Source: Deltaproteobacteria bacterium (GTDB lineage Bacteria > Desulfobacterota > DSM-4660 > Desulfatiglandales > HGW-15). Taken from it: 64,000 nt of DNA. This document shows, in pieces, positions 34,138-42,400 of the stretch. Position numbers and translations under genes: made by a program. The notes below the pieces were generated by a model, which had not been told where the DNA came from, ran no database searches, and saw only the letters and a list, made by a program, of their open reading frames with translations. Location: positions 68,434 through 132,433 of the forward strand of contig JAFDEF010000007.1 in NCBI GenBank assembly GCA_019310485.1, read 5' to 3'. Position 1 is the first letter of the stretch. The number at the start of each line of letters is the position of its first letter.

Positions 34138-36111
34138 ATGTATGGTTGGGGAGGTTATATACTAAAAGCGTATCTGACAGATGCTAAGGTGATCAAAGAC
34201 CCCTTGTCACTTGAATTTGCCAGGGCATTCCTTGGAGGCCGTGGCTTTAACTCCAAAATAATATATGATGGTTTTGATCCAAGCGTAACTGATCCGTTTA
34301 GCCCCAAGAACATAGTTGCCATAAGCCCTGGTTCTTTGTGCGGCAACACCCTCAGTGCCAGCAGGATCTGTGTGTCCGTTGCGCGCTCTCCTGTTACCCG
34401 TGTTTTTGGAGATGGGAATCTCGGCTCCTACTTTGGAGGGGAATTGAAATGGGCCGGATATGATTCCATTGTCTTTTACGGCAAGGCAAAGGATCTTGTC
34501 TACCTGAGAATAGAAGATGACCGCGTTGAGCTCAGAGATGCGAGGCATCTCAAGGGAAAGATGGTCTCGGAAACTGACGCTATTTTAAAAGAAGAGCTTG
34601 GAGATCCTGATGCAAGGGTAATCGCAATTGGCCCTGCGGGCGAGAATCAGGTCGCATCAGCGATACCTCTAGAGCTACACCGCGCGGCAGGGGCGTGCGG
34701 TACAGGAGGGGTGCTTGGTTCAAAGAATGTGAAGGCAATAGTGGTGAGGGGGACCAGGGGATCCAAAATAGCAAGGCCAAATGACCTCAAGGAAGCGTTC
34801 AAGAAAGTACACAAAAAACTCTTGAGTGGCCCTCATTATCCCATGTTTTCCACTTATGGCTCGGCTTCCTTGCTTGATCTATTCAATGAAAGCGGGATGC
34901 TTCCTACCTATAACTGGCAGGACAGGGAAGTTGAAGGTGTTGAGAAGGTGTACTCCACCGAGTTGAAGGAAAAATACGGCTTGAAGATGGTGGCATGTCT
35001 TGGCTGTGCAGTTCACTGCGAGCACTACTACGTGGTTAAGGAGGGTCCCTATGCTACAAAGGGAGCAGGGGCTGAGTATGAGGTAACGTGTGGCTTTGGG
35101 CCAAGGGCAGGTGGGGTAAAGCTAGATGCAATCCTGTATATAAACACCCTTTTAAATGACCTCGGACTGGACGTGGTGCAGGTTTCCAACTGGATCAATA
35201 CCATGAGACACTGGTGGCAGGATGGGCTGATTGATGAAAGTGATACTGACGGCCTGGTATTTGAGTGGGGGGACTATGACAGCACGATCGAAGCAATCAG
35301 AAGGCTTGCTTACAGAAAGGGTAAATTCGGGAATAGTCTTGCAGGCAACATATTTACGTTTGCCAGAAGCATTGCCGACAAGAAGAAGATACCGGTGGAG
35401 AAATTGACGCGCTACTTGATCCAGATCAAGGGGATGACACAGTCTTCAGGAGACAACAGGCTCATGGGGATTGGGGCAGCCCTGTCACACGGGACCTCAA
35501 CCAGGGGAAGCGATCATCTCCGGGGAGTCAACACGGATATATGGCTGCAGCAGGAAAAGGCGGAAGACATTTGGGGAATTCCCAGAGAGGTGGCGCAGCG
35601 CTTTCTTGATCTCGGGCTCTCTGATATGAACCGCTATGAGGGGAAAGAAGAATACGTGGCATTCATGGAAGATTACTGCGCGGTGACCGACTCTCTGGGA
35701 ATCTGCAAGCGCCACACAGCCTGGGAAGGCATGGGACTTGGTCTGGAGGAAATGGCCGAGTATTTGAATGCGGTGACCGGGATGAATTACACCTGGAAAG
35801 ACCTGAGAAAATGTGGAACAAGGATTTATAACGTTGAAAGGGCCATGCAAGCAAGGTATGGTCTCCGACGGAAAGATGATTTTCCGCCTGTCAGGTTCTT
35901 TGAAGAACCTGTGCCCTCAGGGCCCTTAAAAGGCGCTATTCTGGACAGGAAAAAATTCGACAAGTTGCTTTCAGCATATTACAGGCACAGGGGATGGAAT
36001 GAGGAAGGAATACCGTTGGAAGAGACACTCAAAGACCTCGGCCTCGAAGATATTTCCAGGGACCTGAAAAAGAGGAAAATCATTCAGACAAAGAAGGCCG
36101 GCACCAGGTAA
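34138..36111 (+). CDS. Aldehyde ferredoxin oxidoreductase family protein (tungstopterin enzyme)
   Basis: 657 residues from ATG 34138, nine bases after GAGGAGGT (the ATG at 34129 directly abuts the ribosome site). The AOR fold has the N-terminal pterin-binding domain (FLGGRGFNSKIIYD; SPGSLCGNTLSASR; GAAGACGTGGVLGSKN-like block) and [4Fe-4S] ligands Cys287/290/294 (CLGCAVHC), probably with Cys523 (DSLGICKRH). AORs oxidise aldehydes to acids or, with strong reductant, reduce acids; the family also includes BamB of class II benzoyl-CoA reductase. With a ferredoxin before it and a MoaD-like protein after it, this is a self-contained tungsten enzyme module. Confidence 0.9.
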   Translation: MYGWGGYILKAYLTDAKVIKDPLSLEFARAFLGGRGFNSKIIYDGFDPSVTDPFSPKNIVAISPGSLCGNTLSASRICVSVARSPVTRVFGDGNLGSYFGGELKWAGYDSIVFYGKAKDLVYLRIEDDRVELRDARHLKGKMVSETDAILKEELGDPDARVIAIGPAGENQVASAIPLELHRAAGACGTGGVLGSKNVKAIVVRGTRGSKIARPNDLKEAFKKVHKKLLSGPHYPMFSTYGSASLLDLFNESGMLPTYNWQDREVEGVEKVYSTELKEKYGLKMVACLGCAVHCEHYYVVKEGPYATKGAGAEYEVTCGFGPRAGGVKLDAILYINTLLNDLGLDVVQVSNWINTMRHWWQDGLIDESDTDGLVFEWGDYDSTIEAIRRLAYRKGKFGNSLAGNIFTFARSIADKKKIPVEKLTRYLIQIKGMTQSSGDNRLMGIGAALSHGTSTRGSDHLRGVNTDIWLQQEKAEDIWGIPREVAQRFLDLGLSDMNRYEGKEEYVAFMEDYCAVTDSLGICKRHTAWEGMGLGLEEMAEYLNAVTGMNYTWKDLRKCGTRIYNVERAMQARYGLRRKDDFPPVRFFEEPVPSGPLKGAILDRKKFDKLLSAYYRHRGWNEEGIPLEETLKDLGLEDISRDLKKRKIIQTKKAGTR

Positions 36112-36120
36112 AGTGAAACA

Positions 36121-36393
36121 ATGGGAAAAGTGAGGGTAAAATACTTAAACGTTTACTCCGGGTTGGCCGGCAAGAAGGAAGAATTTGTAAGCTTTGATGA
36201 TCGCATTACATTGAAAGAATTACTCGACAGGATCATGGGTTCCCGGAAATTCAGGGACTCGGTGCTGGATCAGGAGGGCAAGCTTAAGCCCCATGTCTGG
36301 ATTCTCGTGAATCGCGAACGAGTGGCGGATCTTGCAAGGGAACTGGGGGACGGAGACACCGTAGTGTTCAGTCTTCCCATTGTGGGGGGTTGA
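36121..36393 (+). CDS. MoaD/ThiS-like small sulfur-carrier protein
   Basis: 90 residues with a ubiquitin-like fold (VRVKYLNVYSGLAGKKEEFV; DGDTVVFSLPIVGG) and the essential C-terminal Gly-Gly that is adenylated and thiocarboxylated. It is 9 bp after the AOR gene. AOR operons often carry a dedicated MoaD paralogue for making the dithiolene of tungstopterin, which is the likely job here. Confidence 0.9.
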   Translation: MGKVRVKYLNVYSGLAGKKEEFVSFDDRITLKELLDRIMGSRKFRDSVLDQEGKLKPHVWILVNRERVADLARELGDGDTVVFSLPIVGG

Positions 36394-36423
36394 AAACACA
36401 GCCAAAATCAGGAGGGATAGGGT

Positions 36424-37629
36424 ATGAGAAGCAGAACTCTGGGATATGCAATAGTGTCGATCTGCCTTGGTTTTTTTCTGGTAGCATCACCTGCTTATTC
36501 AAAGGACAAAATTCGAATCGGATTTTCAATGGCTTTGACCGGGATTTACTCTCAAGGTGCTGTTAGCCAGATGAATGCTTACCGGGTATGGAAAGAAAAG
36601 ATAGATGAAGAAGGGGGTATTTTTGTTAAAGAGTTCGGCAAAAAACTTCCCGTAGAATTCGTTTACTATGATGACAAGAGCTCGCCTGAAACTGCCGTCA
36701 AGGTATATGAAAAACTAATCACGAGAGATAAGGTGGATCTTTTGTTTACCCCGTGGGGGACCACCATACATTTTGCAGTTGCCCCACTGGCTGAGAAATA
36801 CCGTTTTCCCATGGTTGGAAGCACAGCCTCCTCGGTTAAGCTGCGACAAATAAAGAGCAGGTATTTCTGGTTCATCACCTCCTGCATCCCTGACAGGCAA
36901 ATGGAGGCCCTGGTTGACCTGTTGAAACACCTGGGTGTCAAGACAGCGGCAGTCATTTATGTTCAGGATCTTTTCCCAAGAGAAAATTTGCAGTTTCTGA
37001 AACCTGCGCTGCAAAAGGCGAAAATTGAGACCATATTGATCAAGGATTACCCGATAGGGGTAAAGGACCTTACCACTGTGCTTGCACAGGTAAAGGGGAA
37101 AAATCCCCAGGCCCTTATTGCACTTTGTTACCCGGCAGACTCATTTCTCGTTACAGGTCAGACAAAGGGCATGGGGCTGAACCCGGATTTCCTGTTCGAG
37201 CTCGTCGGGCCTTCAATAGCGGCCTTTGGTAAAGCTTTCGGCAAGGCTGCAGAAGGCATTGCCACCATGGGGCACTGGAGTCCAAAAGGGCCATGGCCGG
37301 GTGCTAAAGAATTTGAGCAAAGGTACGTGAAAAAGTGGAAGATGAGGCCTGACTATCTTGATTCAGTTCTTTCTTATGTGGAATGCCAGATCATCGAAGA
37401 GGCTGTAGAGAAAGCCGGAACACTTGATCGGGAGAAAATAAGAGATGTCATTGCCGGGAACGAATTCCAGACGATAAACGGCCCAATTCGCTTTACGGGC
37501 GCCGAGAACCTCGTAACACCAAGTATGATACTTCAGTATCAAAAGGGAGGACTGGAAATCATTTGGCCGCCCGGCTCTGCTACAGCTGCGCCGCTTTTCC
37601 CAAAGCCACCGTGGCCAGCGAGACAGTAA
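36424..37629 (+). CDS. Liv-type ABC transporter substrate-binding protein, first of a tandem pair
   Basis: 401 residues. Signal peptide GYAIVSICLGFFLVASPAYS, then the type I binding fold (IRIGFSMALTGIYSQGAVSQ; FVYYDDKSSPETAVKVYEKL; WGTTIHFAVAPLAEKYRFPM). It closely resembles the next gene's product across the whole length, which marks a recent tandem duplication. It is in the catabolic operon, 30 bp after the MoaD-like gene. The ligand is unknown; by context a substrate of the HyuAB/UbiD route. Confidence 0.9.
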   Translation: MRSRTLGYAIVSICLGFFLVASPAYSKDKIRIGFSMALTGIYSQGAVSQMNAYRVWKEKIDEEGGIFVKEFGKKLPVEFVYYDDKSSPETAVKVYEKLITRDKVDLLFTPWGTTIHFAVAPLAEKYRFPMVGSTASSVKLRQIKSRYFWFITSCIPDRQMEALVDLLKHLGVKTAAVIYVQDLFPRENLQFLKPALQKAKIETILIKDYPIGVKDLTTVLAQVKGKNPQALIALCYPADSFLVTGQTKGMGLNPDFLFELVGPSIAAFGKAFGKAAEGIATMGHWSPKGPWPGAKEFEQRYVKKWKMRPDYLDSVLSYVECQIIEEAVEKAGTLDREKIRDVIAGNEFQTINGPIRFTGAENLVTPSMILQYQKGGLEIIWPPGSATAAPLFPKPPWPARQ

Positions 37630-37704
37630 GCCGGGGGCAGTAGCGGCAGGTCGACTTTTTGAGAAGCCGTAGACCTTTAACATTCAAGATAAGGAGGGTA
37701 TCCC

Positions 37705-38919
37705 ATGGAGAAGAGAAAAATGTCAGTTCTGGTAGTGGTGATTCTTGGTGTCTTGACGCTGGGTTTTTTTAGCATGTCTGCGCCCCAGGCGCTAGCCAAA
37801 GACGTAATGCCGGTGGGGTTTTCCATGTCTCTAACCGGCAAGTACGCGCCCGGTGCTGCCGGTCAGATGCAGGCTTATCAGCTCTGGCTGGACGTGGTGA
37901 ACCAGAACGGGGGTATATATGTTAAGAAGTACGGAAAGAAACTCCCGGTAAAGTTTGTGTATTATGATGACAAGAGCTCAGCTGACACGGCCGTCAGGGT
38001 TTATGAAAAACTTATCACAAAAGACAAAGTTGACGTGCTCCTTTCTCCTTACGGCACTTCAATACATTTTGCGGTTGCTCCTTTGGCAGAAAGATATAAA
38101 GTTCCGATAGTGGGCAGTACCGCAGCCTCTGTCAAGCTGAGGGATATAAAAAGCCGCTACTTCTGGTTTATTACCTCCTGCGTGCCTGACAGGCAGATGA
38201 AAGCCCTTGTGGATCTCCTGAAGTACTTGAATATTAAGAACATAGCGATTATCTACGCGCAGGAGCTTTTCCCCAGGGAAAACCTCCAATTCCTTGACCC
38301 CTATGTCAAAAAAGCAGGCTTCAATGTAGTGCTCAAGAAAGACTATCCCATGGGAGCAAAGGATTTAACAACCCTGCTCTCGGAAGTGAAAGGGAAAAAG
38401 CCCCACGCGGTAATTGCACTCTGCTACCCTGCAGGTGCTTTCACCATTACCACCCAGGCTCAGGAGGTGGGACTCAACCCGGATTTCTTGTTTGAGCTGG
38501 TAGGGCCGGCTGTAGTAGTTTTCGGGCCCAAGTTCGGTGCCGCCACTGAGGGCATTGCAACCATGGGGCACTGGAGCCCGAAGGGCAAGTGGCCGGGCGC
38601 AAAGGAGTTCTATGACAGGTATGTTGCCAAGTTCAAAAGGAAGCCTGACTACCTGAACTCTGTACTTTCCTATACTGAATGCCAGATTGTTCAACAGGCC
38701 ATTGAGGCTGTTGGCAGTTTTGATCGTGAAAAGCTGAGAAACTACATTGCGAACCATGAATTTGAAACCATTAACGGACCGATAAAATTTGCCGGGCTTG
38801 AAAACACGAAAACGCCCAGTATGATTCTCCAGTGGCAGAAGGGGGAACTGGAGATCATATGGCCCAAAGAGACGGCCACGGCCAAACCGCTATATCCGAA
38901 ACCCCCATGGCCGAAGTAA
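37705..38919 (+). CDS. Liv-type ABC transporter substrate-binding protein, second of a tandem pair
   Basis: 404 residues. Signal peptide VVVILGVLTLGFFSMSAPQA and the same fold and landmarks as the upstream paralogue (PVGFSMSLTGKYAPGAAGQM; KSRYFWFITSCVPDRQMKAL; MGHWSPKGKWPGAKEF). By eye about three quarters of residues match in the core block. Sequence differences cluster in PYGTSIHF versus PWGTTIHF and PAGAFTI versus PADSFLV, near the ligand cleft, so the two may bind related but different solutes. AAGGAGG before ATG 37705. Confidence 0.9.
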   Translation: MEKRKMSVLVVVILGVLTLGFFSMSAPQALAKDVMPVGFSMSLTGKYAPGAAGQMQAYQLWLDVVNQNGGIYVKKYGKKLPVKFVYYDDKSSADTAVRVYEKLITKDKVDVLLSPYGTSIHFAVAPLAERYKVPIVGSTAASVKLRDIKSRYFWFITSCVPDRQMKALVDLLKYLNIKNIAIIYAQELFPRENLQFLDPYVKKAGFNVVLKKDYPMGAKDLTTLLSEVKGKKPHAVIALCYPAGAFTITTQAQEVGLNPDFLFELVGPAVVVFGPKFGAATEGIATMGHWSPKGKWPGAKEFYDRYVAKFKRKPDYLNSVLSYTECQIVQQAIEAVGSFDREKLRNYIANHEFETINGPIKFAGLENTKTPSMILQWQKGELEIIWPKETATAKPLYPKPPWPK

Positions 38920-38931
38920 GCGACGGATCCC

Positions 38932-39816
38932 ATGGAACTTACCCGTATCCTGCAGATACTTTCAGCAGGGCTCATAATAGGGGGCATTTACGCACTTATT
39001 GCTGTGGGCCTGAATTTGATTTATGGAACCATGCGGCTTCTAAATATCGCCCACGGCGAGTTAATTATGTTGGGGGCTTACGTAACCTACTGGCTGTATA
39101 CGCTTTACGGGGTAAGCCCCCTCATCTCAATGATCCTAGTCTCTGCTTTTTCCGCTCTGATAGGCCTGATTGTCTGCTGGAGCATCTTTCTGCCCATCAT
39201 CAAGACCTCCAAATCAGCCGCTGTTCTTGAATCAAATTCACTCCTGATATTTTTCGGGCTCTCGGTTATTTTTTCAAACCTGGCATCGCTTCTCTGGACA
39301 GCGGACATAAGGGGATACTCCTACATGACGAAGGTCTTTTACATTTTAGGCGTTCCCCTGATGCACAACAGGCTCCTCGCATTCCTGGTCGCAGTTGTGG
39401 TATGCATTTTGTCCTACCTTTTGCTTCAGAAAACCATGCTCGGTAAAGCCATTCGCGCCCTTATCCAGGACAGAGAAGCATCCCAGCTCGTGGGAATCAA
39501 CGCACGCTTCATCTATATTTTCAGCTTCTGCCTGGGTTTTGCAATGGCAGGTTTGGCAGGCTGCCTGCTGAGCATGTTTTATGAGATAACACCGTTTATG
39601 GGGCTACCGTACACGATCGTTGCTTTTATTGTCATTGTACTTGGCGGGCTGGGTAATATTTTTGGGAGCCTGATGGGGGGATTTCTTTTGGGTTTGCTGG
39701 AGACGATCGGCGTTAGTCTTACGTCTCCGGGGCTTCGCCCGATCCTGAGTTATTCAATTTTCATACTGATCATTCTTGTTCGGCCAAAGGGGATCTTCGG
39801 AAGGGGGGTTTATTAA
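38932..39816 (+). CDS. livH: ABC transporter permease, LivH family
   Basis: 294 residues and about eight membrane spans. Family landmarks: LSAGLIIGGIYALIAVGLNL, NIAHGELIMLGAYVTYWLY and LGGLGNIFGSLMGGFLLGLL. It begins 12 bp after the second binding-protein gene and ends 3 bp before livM, so it is tightly linked. Confidence 0.92.
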   Translation: MELTRILQILSAGLIIGGIYALIAVGLNLIYGTMRLLNIAHGELIMLGAYVTYWLYTLYGVSPLISMILVSAFSALIGLIVCWSIFLPIIKTSKSAAVLESNSLLIFFGLSVIFSNLASLLWTADIRGYSYMTKVFYILGVPLMHNRLLAFLVAVVVCILSYLLLQKTMLGKAIRALIQDREASQLVGINARFIYIFSFCLGFAMAGLAGCLLSMFYEITPFMGLPYTIVAFIVIVLGGLGNIFGSLMGGFLLGLLETIGVSLTSPGLRPILSYSIFILIILVRPKGIFGRGVY

Positions 39817-39819
39817 CCC

Positions 39820-40737
39820 ATGGCAAAGAGGGCGGCGCTCTACGGGTTTCTAGCACTCATCCTGGCACTGCTCTGCCTGGTGCCTGCATTTGCCTCCGAC
39901 TACGTAGTCTCTCTTTTCCTGGACCTTCTAATGTGGATTGCGCTAACCGAGAGCTGGATAATCCTCTCGGGATACACGGGCTATATCTCGCTTGGACATT
40001 CGGCTTTTTTCGGGCTGGGCGCTTATTTCATGGCAATGACATGGACACATATCCCTTACGCACTGGGTGTCTTGTCGGGGGGCCTGGTGTGCCTTGCTTT
40101 TGCATTTGCCATTGGTTTTCCGTTCCTGCGGGTGCGCGGGCCCTACTTTGTTATTCTTACCCTTGGTTTGAGTGAATTTACAAAGTATCTTTTTATCAAT
40201 CTGGAGATAAAACTCGGGGGAACCGTTGGCCGGATTCTTATGATGACTCCAGGGCTGGAGACCCTGTACTACTCCGTGTTGATAGTGGGCACTGGTGCTA
40301 CGATCACAGCATATTTTGTCAAGAACTCGCGCTTTGGAATAGGCCTGTTCAGCATCAAGGAGGAGGAAGATGCAGCCAACTCGCTTGGAATCAACACGAG
40401 CATTTACAAGTGGCTGGCCTTTGGTATCAGCGCATTTTTCCCTGGAATGGTGGGGGCTATTTTGGCCTTAAGGCGCTCCTACATTGACCCCTACACCGTT
40501 TTTAGCCCTGCTGTTTCATTCCAGGTTATTGTGATGGCTTTCCTGGGCGGCTTTGAGGATGTTGAAGGAGCACTCCTGGGCGCTGTCGTGCTGACCCTGG
40601 TCTCGGAAGCTCTCTGGGCACAGTACCCTTATTACTACATGATAATCCTGGGCGCTATAGTGATTTTTATTGTCAAGTTTATGCCCCTGGGAGTGCTTCA
40701 CCCGATCAAACAAAGGCTGCTGAAAGAGCCACAATGA
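39820..40737 (+). CDS. livM: ABC transporter permease, LivM family
   Basis: 305 residues with multiple membrane spans; landmarks WIILSGYTGYISLGHSAFFG, VRGPYFVILTLGLSEFTKYL and AFLGGFEDVEGALLGAVVLT. It pairs with LivH. The stop overlaps the livG start (ATGA). Confidence 0.92.
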   Translation: MAKRAALYGFLALILALLCLVPAFASDYVVSLFLDLLMWIALTESWIILSGYTGYISLGHSAFFGLGAYFMAMTWTHIPYALGVLSGGLVCLAFAFAIGFPFLRVRGPYFVILTLGLSEFTKYLFINLEIKLGGTVGRILMMTPGLETLYYSVLIVGTGATITAYFVKNSRFGIGLFSIKEEEDAANSLGINTSIYKWLAFGISAFFPGMVGAILALRRSYIDPYTVFSPAVSFQVIVMAFLGGFEDVEGALLGAVVLTLVSEALWAQYPYYYMIILGAIVIFIVKFMPLGVLHPIKQRLLKEPQ

Positions 40738-41477
40738 AAGATATGAAAATGCTTGAGGCAAGGAACATATCAAAGAGGTTTGGTGGGCTGATGGCCTTGG
40801 AGGATGTGAATATAAGTGTGGCACAGGGTGAGATTGTCGGCCTGATCGGTGCCAATGGTGCAGGAAAGACAACGTTATTTAATGTGATTAGCGGCACATA
40901 TGCTCCCACATCCGGAAGAATCTTGTTTAAAGGAAGAGAAATAACCGGCATGAGACCCCATGAAATTTGCAGGAGGGGCCTTGTTCGCACTTTCCAGGTA
41001 GTGAAGCCTTTTCGGAACATGACAGTGCTCCGAAATGTTATGGCCGGAAAATTGTTCGGCAAGGATCGAGTCAAAAACCTGGAATATGCCAGAGAAGAAG
41101 CACTAAAGATTCTTGAGTTTGTGGGGTTGGCGCAAAAAGCTCATGTGCTTGCCAGGGGATTGGGCCTGGCTGATCACAAGCGCCTTGAGCTCGCCCGGAG
41201 TCTGGCAGCGGATCCCGAACTCCTCTTACTGGATGAGGCTCTGGCAGGGCTGACTCCTACTGAAACCGTTGAAGCCATGGAGATTGTGAGGAAGATACAC
41301 GAGAAACTGCAGATAACGATTCTAATGGTGGAACACGTCATGAAGGCCGTTACGGGGCTTTGCAGCCGGATAGTGGTACTTCATTATGGCCGGAAAATTG
41401 CCGAAGGCACGCCAAAGGAGATTGCAGAGAACCCGGAAGTGGTCGAAGCTTACCTGGGAGAAAGCATTGAAGCCTAA
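40734..41477 (+). CDS. livG: ABC transporter ATP-binding protein, LivG family
   Basis: 247 residues. Walker A GANGAGKTT, RTFQVVKPFRNMTVLRNVMA, a degenerate signature (LGLADHKRLELARSLA) and Walker B LLLLDEALAGLTPTE; the DEP is changed to DEA, which is seen in some LivG proteins. ATG 40734 overlaps livM; ATG 40743 is an alternative start. Confidence 0.9.
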   Translation: MKDMKMLEARNISKRFGGLMALEDVNISVAQGEIVGLIGANGAGKTTLFNVISGTYAPTSGRILFKGREITGMRPHEICRRGLVRTFQVVKPFRNMTVLRNVMAGKLFGKDRVKNLEYAREEALKILEFVGLAQKAHVLARGLGLADHKRLELARSLAADPELLLLDEALAGLTPTETVEAMEIVRKIHEKLQITILMVEHVMKAVTGLCSRIVVLHYGRKIAEGTPKEIAENPEVVEAYLGESIEA

Positions 41478-42204
41478 TACCGACAAGGAAGAGAAATACT
41501 TGCTGGACGTTCGCGCAATTTCCGTCTTTTACGAGGCGATACAGGCAACATGGGATGTTTGGTTCACCGTGAGGGAAGGTTCGGTTACGGCACTTGTTGG
41601 TTCAAATGGTGCGGGCAAAACGGCAATTATGAAGAGCATATCGGGCATCCTGCCGACCTCTGAGGGTAGCATTCTCTTCATGGATCAAGTTCTTGACCGA
41701 CTGGCGCCTCATGAACGCGTTGAAAGGGGAATTTCGCTCGTACCTGAAGGCCGCAAGGTATTTCCCTACTTAACGGTTCAGGAGAACCTTGAAATCGGCG
41801 CATACAGCAGGAAAGCCCGGAAGAGATTAAACCAGACAATGGCTGAGATTTTTGAATTGTTCCCTCCCCTGGCAGCAAGGAGAAAACAGTTGGGGGTATC
41901 TCTCTCGGGAGGGGAGCAGCAGATGCTGGCAATCGGCAGAGGGCTGATGTCCATGCCGAGCCTTTTGATGCTGGATGAGCCTTCACTGGGGCTGGCACCC
42001 ATCATGGTAAAACTTGTATTCGAGATAATAGAAAAGATAAATGCGGAAGGTGTCACTATCTTACTGGTTGAGCAAAATGTGCGTCAGACCCTCCAGCATG
42101 CTGAAACCGCTTACGTGCTAGAGACAGGAAGAATAAAGCTTAAAGGCAAGGGAAGCGAGCTCCTGGAAAATCCCCACATCAAAAAAGCATACCTCGGCCT
42201 CTAA
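41467..42204 (+). CDS. livF: ABC transporter ATP-binding protein, LivF family
   Basis: About 245 residues. Walker A GSNGAGKTA, signature LSGGEQQMLAIGRGLM, Walker B LMLDEPSLGLAP and LVEQNVRQTL. The frame is open back to 41386 but that part lies inside livG; TTG 41467 or TTG 41500 (AAGGAAGAG upstream) are the credible starts, with no ATG near. Last gene of the 16-kb plus-strand block. Confidence 0.88.
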   Translation: MKPNTDKEEKYLLDVRAISVFYEAIQATWDVWFTVREGSVTALVGSNGAGKTAIMKSISGILPTSEGSILFMDQVLDRLAPHERVERGISLVPEGRKVFPYLTVQENLEIGAYSRKARKRLNQTMAEIFELFPPLAARRKQLGVSLSGGEQQMLAIGRGLMSMPSLLMLDEPSLGLAPIMVKLVFEIIEKINAEGVTILLVEQNVRQTLQHAETAYVLETGRIKLKGKGSELLENPHIKKAYLGL

Positions 42205-42256
42205 CTCATTTTCTGCCGGTTGGAAACCAGATTTTTCAATGGTCCCTTCTTAAAGA

Positions 42257-42395
42257 TGAACTTCCCCGCCGCAAGCAGCGGGGTATCAATCGGAAACCAT
42301 CTTAACCGCCCCAAGGGGCGGGGAATCAAACCCTTGTCCGCCTCTGGCGGATTAATCCGCCTCTGGCGGGCTTGTCCGCCTCTGGCGGATTGAAT
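42257..42395 (-). repeat. Three-hairpin repeat, copy 3 (expanded)
   Basis: Inverse orientation to copies 1 and 2. About 97 bp match copy 1 almost base for base. Its TCCGCC-TCT-GGCGGA unit is present three times in tandem, against once in copy 1 and twice in copy 2. It lies between the convergent stops of livF and the GHKL ATPase gene, 5 bp from the latter, and may act as a transcription end for both. Confidence 0.9.
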
Positions 42396-42400
42396 CTTCA

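Noticed and set aside
42257-42395. CRISPR-like array (tandem TCCGCCTCTGGCGGATT units)
   Set aside because: The units are direct hairpin repeats with almost no spacer and belong to the three-hairpin repeat; no cas genes.
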